Below, piece by piece: positions 11,501 through 19,720 of a stretch of DNA of 64,000 nucleotides (positions are counted from its first letter, which is position 1; each line of letters starts with the position of its first letter). The stretch is from Streptomyces fumanus (GTDB taxonomy: Bacteria > Actinomycetota > Actinomycetes > Streptomycetales > Streptomycetaceae), in contig NZ_BNBI01000007.1 in NCBI RefSeq assembly GCF_014655295.1, forward strand, positions 310,001 through 374,000, in the 5' to 3' direction. Made by a program: the position numbers and the translations under genes. A model generated the notes under the pieces. The model searched no databases. It was given only the letters and a program-made list of their open reading frames with translations, and was not told the origin of the DNA.

Positions 11501-12120
11501 GCTTCCTGTCCAAGGTCTGCCGCGGGGTCGGCGAGGTCTTCTACGGCGCCATCAGCAACGTCCCGCACGCCGTCGAGTACGCCGGCTGGATCTGGGACGA
11601 CGACTGCTGGAACGGGGGCCCCGGAACCGAGGGCTGCGACTACGGCAACCAGTTCGACATCTGGGTGGCCAAGCACGGGTACAACGTCTACAGCGACGAG
11701 TACCAGGTGCCCTCGGCGCTGGCCGCCATCTTCGGGCACAACGAGCTGCGCAAGGGCGTGAGCGCCCCGGCCCGCCGGCCCAACTTCAACTCCGTGCAGT
11801 CGGCCAACCGGCACTACGCCAAGCACGTCCTGGGCGTGCAGGCCGGCAACAAGGGCAAGGTGAAGGCGGTCGACGGGGGCGGCAACATGCCGGAGTTCAA
11901 GGGCCCCAACGGCCGTACGCGCTACCGTGAGGCCGCCCAGCAGTTCATGTCCGGAGCCGGACCGGAGGGATCGATCTCCCTGCCGAGTTCGAGCGGCGGG
12001 ATGTTCCGGGTCGACCCGAAGACCGGATACTTCGGCTACATGAACTCCTCGGGCACCATCTCCACCTTCTTCCGGCCCAAGGGCGACCCGGTCGAGTACT
12101 TCTGGAGCCAGTTCAAGTGA
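5503..12120 (+). CDS. RHS/YD-repeat polymorphic toxin with C-terminal nuclease-like domain
   Basis: This is a giant secreted contact-dependent toxin of 2,205 residues. I chose GTG 5503 because the G-run at 5492-5496 is correctly spaced for it; a TTG lies 6 bases upstream. A signal peptide (core GLFLAVTVAVTGLGL, cleaved near AQAAQA) is followed by an insulating region and then many YD/RHS repeats (RYDSRG, TYDALGR). The conserved RHS core is at about residues 1830-1900 (HLGAREYDPSIGQFLSVDPL). Then comes a Gly/Ser-rich linker (about 1960-1985) and a variable tip. The last 120 residues contain NRHYAKHVLG, RTRYREAAQQF and GTISTFFRPKG. The His/Lys, Arg and Thr-x-Phe spacing resembles BECR-fold (colicin D/E5, RelE-like) RNases; that part is inference. 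The immunity gene overlaps its stop. Confidence 0.9.
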   Translation: MFARRTSRGGRRSARAAHGLFLAVTVAVTGLGLTPVAQAAQAPDHLKPLWQREITDTEAVTGLGARAERRRAETVRARNTAQAERARSEQRAVWPRAATGRVPVTPRGGPGARTKAGAVATTPVGDLPVAVTAAGSGGAPAEGTARVRVLGHRAAADAGVRGVLLTAEATGAGTADISVDYGAFASAYGGGWSGRLGLVKLPRCALTTPARTECRTTIEVASANDIARRTVTGTVALPAGAPTVLALAATTSGESASGSGTYAATPLSPSATWEAGGSSGAFTWSYPLEVPPAPGPSPDLSLAYDSGSVDGRTASTNNQTTPIGEGFNTSAHSYIERTYGSCDEDGQKDKFDLCWKFDNASLVLNGKSSELVKDDTTGTWRLKNDDASTVTLATGADNGDDNGEHWTVTTGDGTRYVFGLNKLPGAGTERTNSVWTVPVFGDDSGEPGYSQGGTFADRSLTQAWRWNLDYVEDLHDNAMSYWYTKETNSYAKNGASTATASYTRGGRLDKILYGQRADALFTGVTSGKVDFGYAERCTAADCSELTDSTAPNWPDVPFDAICAAGKDCPATGPAFFTRKRLTKIDTSVWSAATGAFTPVDTWELTQQYLDGGDIGDTTDQTLTLKSLRRTGRNGTDITLDPVTFTYDMRPNRVDGDRDDVLPLTRPRIRTVTTETGAITDVTLSGQECVRGSAMPAAEDRNTSSCYPQYWHVNGAEEASLDWFHKYRVTDVVTSDPTGHGATMESHYSYDGPAWHYNDSPFTPADERTWSVWRGYRTVTVTQGSGTDLSKKTSVYLQGMNGDRLLAADGTPDPDARRTATVPGKDLTGLDVPDQTDSEQYAGFLRQEITYNGATPITVTVNDPWSKRTATQHKSYADTEAYYVRTGRATAHTYLTATQKWRSAAVTTTYDDYGMAVKSDDTGDTARTGDETCTRTWYARNDSLGINSLTSRTRTVGRACSVAEADLSLPTSAATPGDVVTDTATVFDKADATAWTAAQTPTKGEATWNGRAAAYPAAVTGGERAPSSWATVSRITYDALGRPLTTTDPAGNPTTVTYTPADTGPLTRTQTKDAKLYSTYAYIDPARGLTTKTFDPNNRITETAYDALGRTTSVWLPNRNRSGGQSASYVFGYSVSRTAPSWTSMGTLRADGTTYSTTYTIYDSLLRTLQTQQPGATGGRILTDTRYDSRGLAYEAYADIFDSAAPSGTYTQAEYGEAPSLTRTGYDAAGRPATTTFLVGGVQKWQTTTTYTGDSTATSAAPGGSANRTVTDALGRTVETRQYASTSPADSEYGGGVGAVYARTRFTYTPGGKQKTITGPDGAVWSYGYDLYGREVSATDPDKGTTTTGYTALDQEAWSKSAGGQAVITGYDVLGRVTDTWKSAPGADLTSASVLAAQKTDANKLTHFTYDTVASGKGKPATSTRYVGGAGGKAYTQAVTEYDSRYHITGSKLTLPADDALVTGKAVPSNVLESTAHYKTDGTLEQTTEPAAGGLSAETVEYDYSAQGLPTTLTAGGKGIVLGTTYTDLGQVSTLRLGVSDATGSDKVDVVNDYEDGTHRLLRTQVRAQTHAYDALNLRYTYDDAGNVTKISDTTTLAGTGKADTQCFEHDGYQRLTEAWTPASGDCAPGGRSTAGLGGAAPYWTSYTYDSAGQRSTETTHGTDGAATTTYCYREGTVQPHTLLATTTGTCAGASAEYGYDADGNTTRRPDGTTTQKLDWDSEGRLTRLTEDPTGAARATDYLYGADGNLLIRRDTSAGGETVLYLGATEVHVKGGRTWANRYYTHGDTTVALRSNESGTEKTTYLAGDQHDTATAAITADTQALTKRYLTPFGTERGSGPADWPDDKGFLGRSTDTGTGLTHLGAREYDPSIGQFLSVDPLLQTDIPQTLNGYSYASQNPVTQADASGMGLACGPQFGVACPTRPDGTPGNGRPGEAVKPVYACPSLINPQCPEYTGGTASGGGGGGGHSGGGSGYSGGGGGGSSQKKAVHIDDGCKDWGFLSKVCRGVGEVFYGAISNVPHAVEYAGWIWDDDCWNGGPGTEGCDYGNQFDIWVAKHGYNVYSDEYQVPSALAAIFGHNELRKGVSAPARRPNFNSVQSANRHYAKHVLGVQAGNKGKVKAVDGGGNMPEFKGPNGRTRYREAAQQFMSGAGPEGSISLPSSSGGMFRVDPKTGYFGYMNSSGTISTFFRPKGDPVEYFWSQFK

Positions 12121-12533
12121 CCTTCGCCGACCCCGGTTTCACCGAGACGTTCCAGCGGATCGCCCGCGCCGCGGGCTGGGCCTCCCCGCCCCGCCCGGCG
12201 CAGGCCCTCGCCCAGTGGGAGGGGTTCGTGGAGGAGTGCGAGGAGGGATACGCGCTCGACTTCTCCGAGTACCTCGACGACCTCTCCGTCCGCACCCTGC
12301 TGCACAAGGTCCTCGGCGACCCCGAGGCGCGGCACGGCCCGGTGTACGAGCCGTTCGCCCGGCGGGTCGGGCTCGTCGACGACCGGTTCCGCGCGCTGAT
12401 CGGCGAGGGCCCGCTGGTCCGCCCCGGCAGCGACCACTGGTGGGAACGGCGGATCCCCGCCGCCGGGGGCCCGGAGTTCGTGGCGGACGTCCACGAACGG
12501 TACGCGGTGCGGCTGCGCACCCTGGAGGAGTGA
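12117..12533 (+). CDS. Putative immunity protein for the RHS toxin
   Basis: This is a small acidic cytoplasmic protein of 138 residues. Its GTG start overlaps the toxin stop (GTGA), so the two are translationally coupled. It is rich in Glu, Asp and Trp and looks helical; I recognise no named family with certainty. Position, size and acidity are those expected of a cognate immunity protein that neutralises the C-terminal toxin domain in the producing cell and its kin. The assignment rests on context rather than sequence similarity. Confidence 0.72.
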   Translation: MTFADPGFTETFQRIARAAGWASPPRPAQALAQWEGFVEECEEGYALDFSEYLDDLSVRTLLHKVLGDPEARHGPVYEPFARRVGLVDDRFRALIGEGPLVRPGSDHWWERRIPAAGGPEFVADVHERYAVRLRTLEE

Positions 12534-12691
12534 CCGGCACCGCGGTGACCGGCCCTCACCCTCGGTAGTTGGCACGTTCACGTGAGGCGCCGGACCCGGT
12601 GGACGCGGCACGGTGTCCGCAGGCACACCGGCCGAGCGGCACCGACACACGGCGCCGCGCGTCGCGACCCCGGGAACGAGGAGAACCGCCG

Positions 12692-13771
12692 ATGGGAGCC
12701 TTCCCCACCACCGAAGCCGTCCCCGAACACCGCGGGACGGCCTGCTGGCACGACGCCGTGTCGGACACCTTCGCCGCCGCGGAGGTGTCCGTCCCGCGCG
12801 GCGAGGGCGAGGGAACCCTGAGCACCTCCCGGCTCGGCCGGGTACGGGCCGCCACCGTGCGCGGCGGACGGATGCGCCTGCGCTGGCCCGCCGCCCGTCC
12901 GGACGCCCCCCACGGGGACCGGCCGCTGGTCGTCGTGACACCGGTCGAGGGACTCCTGGTCGTCGACCAGGGGGAGGGGAGCACCCATCTGGTCCCGGGG
13001 GCGACCGGCTTCTGCGACCTGGCCCGGCCCACGCGCATCGACTTCCTGCGCGGCTACCACGTCAAGTGCCTCGTGGTGCCCCGCCGGCTCCTCGGCCTGG
13101 CCGAGGGCGACCTGCGCCGGCTGACGACCGCCCCGGCACTGCCCGGCACCCCCTCCGGGGCACTGCTGCGGCCGCTGCTGACCCAGATGGTGGACACCGC
13201 CCCGGCCCTGGCCCGCGGCACGGGCGAGGCGCTGGTACGGCATGTCGTCGACCTGATCTCCGTACTGGCCCAGGAGCGGCTGCACGACGGGGCGGCGGAC
13301 GTACCGGACACCGCGCGGGACCTGCTGGCCCGGATCCGGGAGCACATCGACCGCCACCTCGGCGACCCGGACCTGACCCCGGAGTCCATCGCGCGGGCGC
13401 ACCGGATCTCCGTCCGCTATCTGCACCGGCTGTTCGAGCACGAGGACACCACCGTGAGCCGCTGGGTGCGGCGCCGCCGGCTCCAGGAGTGCCGCCGCGA
13501 GCTGGCCCGCCGGCAGGCGGCGGGCCGGACCGTCTCCGCCGTGGCCCGCCAGTGGGGCTTCACCAGCCCCGCCCACTTCAGCCGCGCCTTCCGCGCCATG
13601 TACGGCATGTCCCCGGCGGAGTGGCGGCGCTCGGCTCTGGAAGGCGGCGGTGCCGCCCGTCCGGAGCCGGTCGCCGGACCGCCGGCGGAGGTGTGGCCGG
13701 TGCGCCCGCGCCTCGCCCCGCCGTCCGGTGTCCGCGGCCGGCTGGGCGGCCCGCTCGGTACGGTCGCGTGA
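12692..13771 (+). CDS. AraC-family transcriptional regulator
   Basis: This is a DNA-binding regulator of 359 residues. ATG 12692 is preferred because GAGGAG lies 8 bases upstream; longer in-frame versions add only low-quality sequence. Residues about 25-180 resemble the AraC-binding-like (cupin-type) sensor domain of the FeaR/NphR group. About 215-315 hold the two helix-turn-helix motifs, with the characteristic WGFTSPAHFSRAFRAMYGMSP signature split over its end. The C-terminal tail is Pro-rich. It overlaps the following hydrolase gene by 4 bases, so the two probably form one transcript and may respond to the same small molecule. Confidence 0.88.
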   Translation: MGAFPTTEAVPEHRGTACWHDAVSDTFAAAEVSVPRGEGEGTLSTSRLGRVRAATVRGGRMRLRWPAARPDAPHGDRPLVVVTPVEGLLVVDQGEGSTHLVPGATGFCDLARPTRIDFLRGYHVKCLVVPRRLLGLAEGDLRRLTTAPALPGTPSGALLRPLLTQMVDTAPALARGTGEALVRHVVDLISVLAQERLHDGAADVPDTARDLLARIREHIDRHLGDPDLTPESIARAHRISVRYLHRLFEHEDTTVSRWVRRRRLQECRRELARRQAAGRTVSAVARQWGFTSPAHFSRAFRAMYGMSPAEWRRSALEGGGAARPEPVAGPPAEVWPVRPRLAPPSGVRGRLGGPLGTVA

Positions 13772-14529
13772 GGCGGCCGGCCCGGCCGGCCGTGGTGCTC
13801 GCGCACGGGGCGTTCGCCGACGCCTCGGTCTGGACGGCGGTCACCGGCCTGCTCACCGCCGGCGGCCTGGCCGTGCACGCGCCGGACCTCCACTTGCGCG
13901 GGCTGGCGCAGGACGCCGCCCGCCTGCAGGACGCCGTGCGCCGGGCGGGCGCCCCCGTGGTGCTGGTCGGGCACGGCTACGGCGGCGCGGTGGTCACCCA
14001 GGCCGCGACCGGCACCGACGAGGTCGTGGCCCTGTGCTACGTGGCCGGGTTCGGACTGGACGCCGGGGAGTGCGTGCTCGACGTCACCGGCCGGTTCCCG
14101 GCGATGCCGCTGCTGGGCTCGTCCCTCACCGCCGACCCGGCCGCCCTCGGGCGGGACCCCGCCGGCCGGGAGCGCGAACTGCTCCTGCGCGCCGAGCGGT
14201 TCGGCCCGGCGTACGCCGCCGACCTGCCGGACGCCGTCCGCGCGGCACTGCTCGCCCGGCAGCGCCCGATCACCTTGGGCGCGCTCACCGACACCCCGGG
14301 GGAGCCGGCCTGGGCGGGCCTGCCCGCCTGGTACGCCATCGCCGGTGCCGACCGGCTGCTCAACCCCACCGCCCAGCGCTTCATGGCGCAGCGCATGGCG
14401 GCCACCGAACACGTGCTGGACGCCTCCCACGCGGTGCCGCTGTCCCGGCCCGCCGCCGTGGCGGCCATGATCCGCGAGGCCACCGCCCGGGCCACCGGGG
14501 ACGAGGACACCCACCGGCCGCACCGATGA
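13768..14529 (+). CDS. Alpha/beta hydrolase-fold protein lacking the nucleophilic serine
   Basis: This 253-residue protein belongs to the salicylate-esterase/hydroxynitrile-lyase-like alpha/beta hydrolases. Its GTG start overlaps the AraC stop (GTGA). The oxyanion region (LAHGAFADASVW) and overall fold are normal. The nucleophile elbow, however, reads GHGYGG where its two neighbours at 18825-20446 read GHSYGG, so Gly replaces the catalytic Ser. The late His (DASHAVPLSRP) is kept. It may have lost hydrolytic activity and act as a binding protein, or use non-serine chemistry. Co-translation with the AraC gene suggests a role in sensing or handling that regulator's ligand; this is inferred. Confidence 0.85.
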   Translation: MRRPARPAVVLAHGAFADASVWTAVTGLLTAGGLAVHAPDLHLRGLAQDAARLQDAVRRAGAPVVLVGHGYGGAVVTQAATGTDEVVALCYVAGFGLDAGECVLDVTGRFPAMPLLGSSLTADPAALGRDPAGRERELLLRAERFGPAYAADLPDAVRAALLARQRPITLGALTDTPGEPAWAGLPAWYAIAGADRLLNPTAQRFMAQRMAATEHVLDASHAVPLSRPAAVAAMIREATARATGDEDTHRPHR

Positions 14530-14608
14530 GCACCCGCCCGCCCCCGCACCGCCCCCCACCTGCGGTTTAGGATGCTGACCTCTCGCACAACCCCCGGAAG
14601 GCACCACC

Positions 14609-15856
14609 ATGGGCGCAGCAGCCAGGTCCTCGGCGCGGCGGCGGACGGCCGCGCTCCTCGCCGCCCTCGCCCTCGCCGTGACCGCGTCCGGGTGCGCGGA
14701 CACCGAGGACTCCGGCTCCCCCACCCTGACCGTGCTGGACTACTACACCGACGCCACCGAACACGCCCAGTGGGGCGCGCTGCTCCAGGAGTGCGGCGAG
14801 CAGGCCGGGGTACGGATCGAGCACCGCAGCGTCCCGGGGCCCTCGCTGGTCACCACCGTCCTGCGGCAGGCGTCCTCCCGCACCCTTCCCGACCTGCTGA
14901 TGCTGGACAACCCCGACGTCCAGCGGATCGCCGCGACCGGCGCCCTGACCCCGCTGCGGCAGTACGGCGTGGACCTCGACGGGTACGCCGAGGGCATCCT
15001 GTCCGCGGGCACCTACCAGGGAGAGGTGTACGGCGTGACACCCGCCGTCAACACCGTCGCCCTCTTCTACAACAAGGACATGCTCGACGAGGCCGGGGTC
15101 ACGGTGCCGCGCACCTGGGACGAGCTGAGGAAGGCGGCGGCCGAGCTGACCCGTCCCGGCCGCTACGGCATGGCGGTCGACGCCGACGCCACCTTCGAGA
15201 GCAGTTGGCAGTTCCTGCCGTTCCTGTGGTCCAACGGCGGTACGGAGACGGAGCTGACCAGCCCCGAGGCCGCCCAGGCGCTGCGGCTCTGGACCGACCT
15301 GCTGCGCGACGGCTCCATGTCGCGGTCGGTGCTCACCTGGAACCAGGCCGACCTGCACGACCGGTTCGCGTCCGGCCGGACCGCCATGATGATCAACGGT
15401 CCGTGGCGGATCTCCGCGCTGGAACGGGTGCGCGGCCTGCGCTGGGGCGTGGCCCCCGTGCCGGTGCGCGCACCGGGGCAGACCCTGGTCACCCCGCTCG
15501 GCGGAGAGCTGTGGACCGTCCCGAGGACCGCGTCCGAGGCCCGGCAGGAGAAGGCCGCCCAGGTGCTCGGCTGCCTGACCGGTCCCCGGCACTCGCTCAC
15601 CGTCGCCGAGCAGTACCACACCGTCCCGGCCCGGACCGAGGTCGCCCGGACCTATGCGCGACGGTCGCCGGAGCTGGCCGCCTTCGTCGACAGCGTCCGG
15701 ACGGCCCGGCCGCGCACCGAGCGCACCGGCGCACGCTGGCCGCGCACCGCCACCGGTATCTACACCGCGATCCAGCTCGCCCTGACCGGCCGGGAGACCC
15801 CCGAGCAGGCCCTGGCGGAGGGCCGGCGCATCGCGGCCCGAGGGGGCGAACCGTAG
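14609..15856 (+). CDS. Extracellular solute-binding lipoprotein (sugar-type ABC importer)
   Basis: This is a cluster-1 (MalE-like) substrate-binding protein of 415 residues, anchored outside the membrane. The N-terminus is a lipoprotein signal with lipobox TASGC (Cys at about residue 30). The mature part shows family features: LFYNKDMLDEAGV, then PRTWDEL, and later AMMINGPWRIS. ATG 14609 has GGAAGG upstream. No permease or ATPase gene is next to it, so it is an orphan that must use a transporter encoded elsewhere, such as a shared MsiK-type ATPase. The ligand is probably an oligosaccharide, but this is not shown. Confidence 0.88.
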   Translation: MGAAARSSARRRTAALLAALALAVTASGCADTEDSGSPTLTVLDYYTDATEHAQWGALLQECGEQAGVRIEHRSVPGPSLVTTVLRQASSRTLPDLLMLDNPDVQRIAATGALTPLRQYGVDLDGYAEGILSAGTYQGEVYGVTPAVNTVALFYNKDMLDEAGVTVPRTWDELRKAAAELTRPGRYGMAVDADATFESSWQFLPFLWSNGGTETELTSPEAAQALRLWTDLLRDGSMSRSVLTWNQADLHDRFASGRTAMMINGPWRISALERVRGLRWGVAPVPVRAPGQTLVTPLGGELWTVPRTASEARQEKAAQVLGCLTGPRHSLTVAEQYHTVPARTEVARTYARRSPELAAFVDSVRTARPRTERTGARWPRTATGIYTAIQLALTGRETPEQALAEGRRIAARGGEP

Positions 15857-15905
15857 GACTCCCTGCGGTCGCCGCCGGGACCGCACGCCCCCGCGTGCCG
15901 GCGGG

Positions 15906-18637
15906 TCAGTCGTCGCCGGAGGCGAGGACCACGTGGGCGAGCTGCACCCGGGAGTTGACCGACAGCTTGCGGAAGACGGACGACAGATGGGTGTTGACGG
16001 TGTGCGGCGACACCACGAGCAGATCGGCCGCCGACCGGTTGGTGTGACCCTCGGCGATCAGCCGCGCGACCTTGCGCTCCGAGGCCGTGAGCGCCTCCCA
16101 GCCGTGCGCCGGACGCGGCCCGCCGGGCGCCCGGCGGGCCTGCCCGCCCGCGCGCCGCAGCAGGTTCTGGACCCGCGCCGCCGCGCCGTGCGCGCCCGCC
16201 TCGGCGAATGCGGCCCGCGCCCGGGTCAGGGCGTCCACCGCCTCCGCCCGCGCCCCGGCCGCCAGCAGCGCGGCACCCAGGTCGGTGCGGGCCGAGGCCA
16301 GGTTCAGCGGCCGGGGACCGTCCTGGAGGAGGGCCACGGCACGCCGCAGCGCCGCCACGTCGCCGGCGACCAGCCCGCGGGCCTGCGCGGCCAGACCGGT
16401 GGCCGTGGGCACCCCCGGATTGCGGGCGGCGTACGCCTCGGCCTGCCCGGCGAGCTCCGCCGCCAGGTCCCGGTCGCCGCTGTGCAGGGCGATGCGGACC
16501 GCCTCGTCCACCCAGGAGCGCAGCAGACGCCAGCGCATGAACCCGTCGTGCCGCTGGACCCGCCGCAGTCGCTCGGCGGCCCGTGCGCGCTCTCCCGAGG
16601 CGTCCGCGTGCAGCGCTTCCAGGTAGTCCACGACCGCCGTGTTCCCGGGGTTGGGCTTCACCGCCAGCCGTTCCCGCGCCGCCGCCAGATCGCGCCGCGC
16701 CGCCGGCGGGTCGCCGCGCAGCAGGCCGATCCGCGAACGGACCACCCGGCCGTTCACCTGCTGGACGGGGACCTCCACCTCGTCCTCCAGGCGCTCCATG
16801 GTGACCAGGTCGGCCTCCGCGTCGTCGAGCCGCCCGAGCCCCAGGTGCTGCTGCCCCTGGGCCCACATCAGCATGGCCTGGCGGTACGCGCCGTCCTGGG
16901 CGGTGGCCCGCAGCAGAAGCCGCTCGGCGGACGCGAAGTCGTCCAGGTGCTGGTGGGCCACGATCTCCTCGGGGAGGTAGGCGGGGTCCACCGCACCGAG
17001 AGCAGCGAAACGTTTCAGCGCCTCGGTGGTGTCGCCCGCGTTGAGCGCGGTCTCACCGAGCCCGAAGAGGGCCTGCACATGGGCCTGCCGGTCGCCGGTC
17101 GCGGTGGCCTCCCGCAGCGCGGTCCCGCCCGCCGCCCGCGCCGCGGCCAGGTCGTCGCCGCGGGACAGGGCCAGCGCCCGCAGGGCCGTCAGCCGTGCCC
17201 TGGTCTCCGGGGCGGCGCCGCCGACGGCGAGCGCGGCCTCGATCCGCCGGCGCAGCTCCTCGGCCCGGTCCAGGTTCCACAGGGTGGTGCCGATGGCCGC
17301 CTGGAGGCGGCCGAACACGTCCAGCGGCGGCTGCCGCGCCAGCAGCCGTTCCCCGGTCTCCAGGGCCTCCCGGTCACGGCCCGCCCGGGCCAGGGCGAGG
17401 ATCGCCCGCTCACCCACGTCGAACGCGGCGGGCCGCTGCGGGGGCGTCAGCTCCAGCGCCCGGACGAGCAGGTCGGCCGCGAGGGCGGGCGTCACGGGCA
17501 GCACGTCGTCGGCGGCCCGCGCCAGCAGCAGGCCCGCCTCCTCGTCGCCGGGGAGCGCGCCGGTGAGCAGGTGGGCGACGGCGTCGATGGGCCGGTGGCC
17601 GGTGGCGACCAGGTGCCGGGCGGCCTCGCGGTGCAGGGCCCGGCGGGCCGAGGGCGGCATGTCGGCGTAGACCGCCTGCCGGAGCAGGTCGTGCCGGAAG
17701 ACCAGGAAGTCCCCCTCGTCGGCGAGCAGCCCGGCACGCACCGCCTCGCCCAGCACCTCGACCAGGGCGGCCGGGGACCGGTCGCTCAGCGCGGCGGCGT
17801 CCTGGAACCGGAACCTGCGCCCCAGCACGGCGCCCACCTGGAGGAAGCCCAGTGTTCCGGGGGAGAGCGGGGCGAGTCGGCCGCGCACGCCGACCACCAG
17901 CCCCGGGGGTACCGCGCGCCGCCCGGGGTCCCCGGCCCGCAGCCCCGAGAGCATCTCGACGGCGAGGAACGGATTCCCCCCGGCGCCTTCGAGCAGTTCC
18001 CGCACCCGGGCGTCGGCCCTCCCGCCCAGGACGTCACCGGCCAGCTCCCCGATGGCGGTGTCCGACAGCGGGCCCAGCCGCACGGTCACCGTCGGCGGGG
18101 CCGGGGCCGCCACGGTGAGGATCTCGTCCGCCGCCTGGGCCGGGCCCTGCCGGCCGGCCAGCAGCCACAGCACCGGGGAGGTACGCAGTCTCGCCGGGAG
18201 GTGCTTCAGGACGAACCGGCTCAGCGGATCGGCCCACTGCACGTCGTCCAGGCCGATGAGGACCGGGGCCAGGGCGGCCCGCGCCTCGATCCGCTCCGCC
18301 AGGTGCTGCACCAGCCAGATCCGCTGGTCGTGCCCGCGGGACAGAGGAGCGAGCGCGTCCTCGGACAGCAGCGGCCGCTCGCCGTACGTGAGACAGGCCG
18401 TCAGCGAGGAGAGCGGCACCAGGTGGTGCAGTTCGTCGGCCTTGCCCAGACCGACGGAGAAACCGGCTTCCCCGGCCCGCTCGGCGAGGTCACCGAGCAG
18501 GGCCGTCTTGCCGATGCCCGCCTCGCCCCCGATCAGCGCCAGGGCCGCGCCACCGAGCCGACCAGCGCCCGAAGCCTCTCCAGCTCGGCCTCCCGGCCGC
18601 GCAGACCGCTTCTGGACAGCGCTCGATCCGCCGCCAC
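15906..18637 (-). CDS. Large LuxR-family (LAL) regulator, probable frameshift near the N-terminus
   Basis: This is an ATP-dependent transcription activator of the LAL type, about 910 residues. It has an N-terminal P-loop (GGEAGIGKTALLGDL), a long TPR-like helical middle and a C-terminal LuxR helix-turn-helix (LTASERKVARLIAEGHTNRS). The frame holding the Walker A motif runs upstream only into unconvincing sequence. Another frame starts at GTG 18637, with GGAAGGA 6 bases upstream, and reads the expected LRGREAELERLRALVGSVAR. That frame stops at 18533. Adding one G near 18545 would join the two as SVARALALIGGEAGIGK. It is therefore a disrupted gene, a sequencing error, or a gene using an odd downstream start. 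Confidence 0.8.
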
Positions 18638-18824
18638 AAGCGTTCCTTCCGTCCACCAGCACCCGGCCGGAACCGGGGTCCATCCATGCCGACCCGGCAC
18701 GCGAGGCGCGCCGGAGGTCAACTATCGCACGCATGTCGTACGAAGTACGGCGCCGGAGCATCGGCCGGTGGGGAGGCGGAACACCTGCGGGGCGGTGGAC
18801 ACGGACGGGTGGCGCCGGAGCCGC

Positions 18825-19679
18825 TCAGTGACCGGCGCGCACCGCGAGCGCCGCGTCGTGGATCAGGTCGCTCACCGGGCGGGGGTCGCTCACCGAGACG
18901 GCGTGCGGGGCCTGCACGGAGACGGTGCGGGCCCGGGCGCGCGAGGCCATCCAGCGCTGCGCCCGCGGCGGGATGTTGCGGTCCTCGGTGGCGATGAGGT
19001 ACCAGGTGGGCAGCGTCTTCCAGGCGGCCGCGGTGGCCTTCTCGTTCAGCGCCGCCACCGTGACGGGGCGCTGCCCCGCCGCGAGCGTCCGCGCGGTGGT
19101 GCCGGGCACCCCGGCCGCGAACTGCCGGTGGAACAGGTCCTGCCGGATGAGCAGTTCGTCGCCCGTGCCGCCGCCGGGGAGCGGGTACTTCTGTACGACG
19201 GTGGTGTCGGCCAGGGAACTGCCCGGGTACTTGGCGCTCAGCTCCGCGGCGCTCTCGCCGGGCTCCGGGACGAAGGCCGCGATGTAGACCAGCCCCTTGA
19301 CCCGGGCGGCGCCGACCGCGGCCCGGCTGATGACGGAACCGCCGTAGGAGTGGCCGACCAGCAGGACGGGCCCGTCGATGCCGTCCAGGACGCTGCGGAG
19401 GTAGGCGGCGTCGCTCGCCAGCCCGCGCAGCGGGACGGGCGGGGCCACCACGCGGTGTCCCCGCTGGTGCAGTCTCGTGATGACGGCGGACCAGCTCGAC
19501 GCGTCGGTGAAGGCGCCGTGAACCAGGACGACGGTGGGCGGGGAGTGCTCGCCCCGGGACGCGGGGGCGTCCGCCGGGCGCTCGGCCGGTGCCGCGTGCG
19601 CGACGCCGGAGGTGCCCAGGGCGGCGGCACCGGCGAGCACGGACGCGGTCACGGTGCGACGGGAGACGGGTGTGTTCAT
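18825..19679 (-). CDS. Secreted alpha/beta hydrolase with Tat-like signal
   Basis: This is a 284-residue exported hydrolase. ATG 19679 begins a twin-arginine-like signal (SRRTVTASVLAG, cleavage near AHAAPA). The catalytic site is complete: VLVHGAFTDASSW oxyanion loop, GHSYGG nucleophile and a C-terminal His (QAPHAVSVSDP). It belongs to the same group as the next gene and the one at 13768. The three reverse-strand hydrolases at 18825-21525 are separated by short gaps and may form an operon. The substrate is unknown; small esters are usual for the fold. Confidence 0.88.
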   Translation of the reverse strand: MNTPVSRRTVTASVLAGAAALGTSGVAHAAPAERPADAPASRGEHSPPTVVLVHGAFTDASSWSAVITRLHQRGHRVVAPPVPLRGLASDAAYLRSVLDGIDGPVLLVGHSYGGSVISRAAVGAARVKGLVYIAAFVPEPGESAAELSAKYPGSSLADTTVVQKYPLPGGGTGDELLIRQDLFHRQFAAGVPGTTARTLAAGQRPVTVAALNEKATAAAWKTLPTWYLIATEDRNIPPRAQRWMASRARARTVSVQAPHAVSVSDPRPVSDLIHDAALAVRAGH

Positions 19680-19720
19680 CGTTGGCTCTCTCTTGAGGCG
19701 CGGCGAAAGGCGGGGCGGTG

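Noticed and set aside
8350..11826. Long minus-strand frame opposite the RHS gene.
   Set aside because: Same shadow effect; the plus frame has clear RHS repeats, core and signal peptide.
14530..14608. Possible small gene between the hydrolase and the lipoprotein.
   Set aside because: Too short, with no start or ribosome site.
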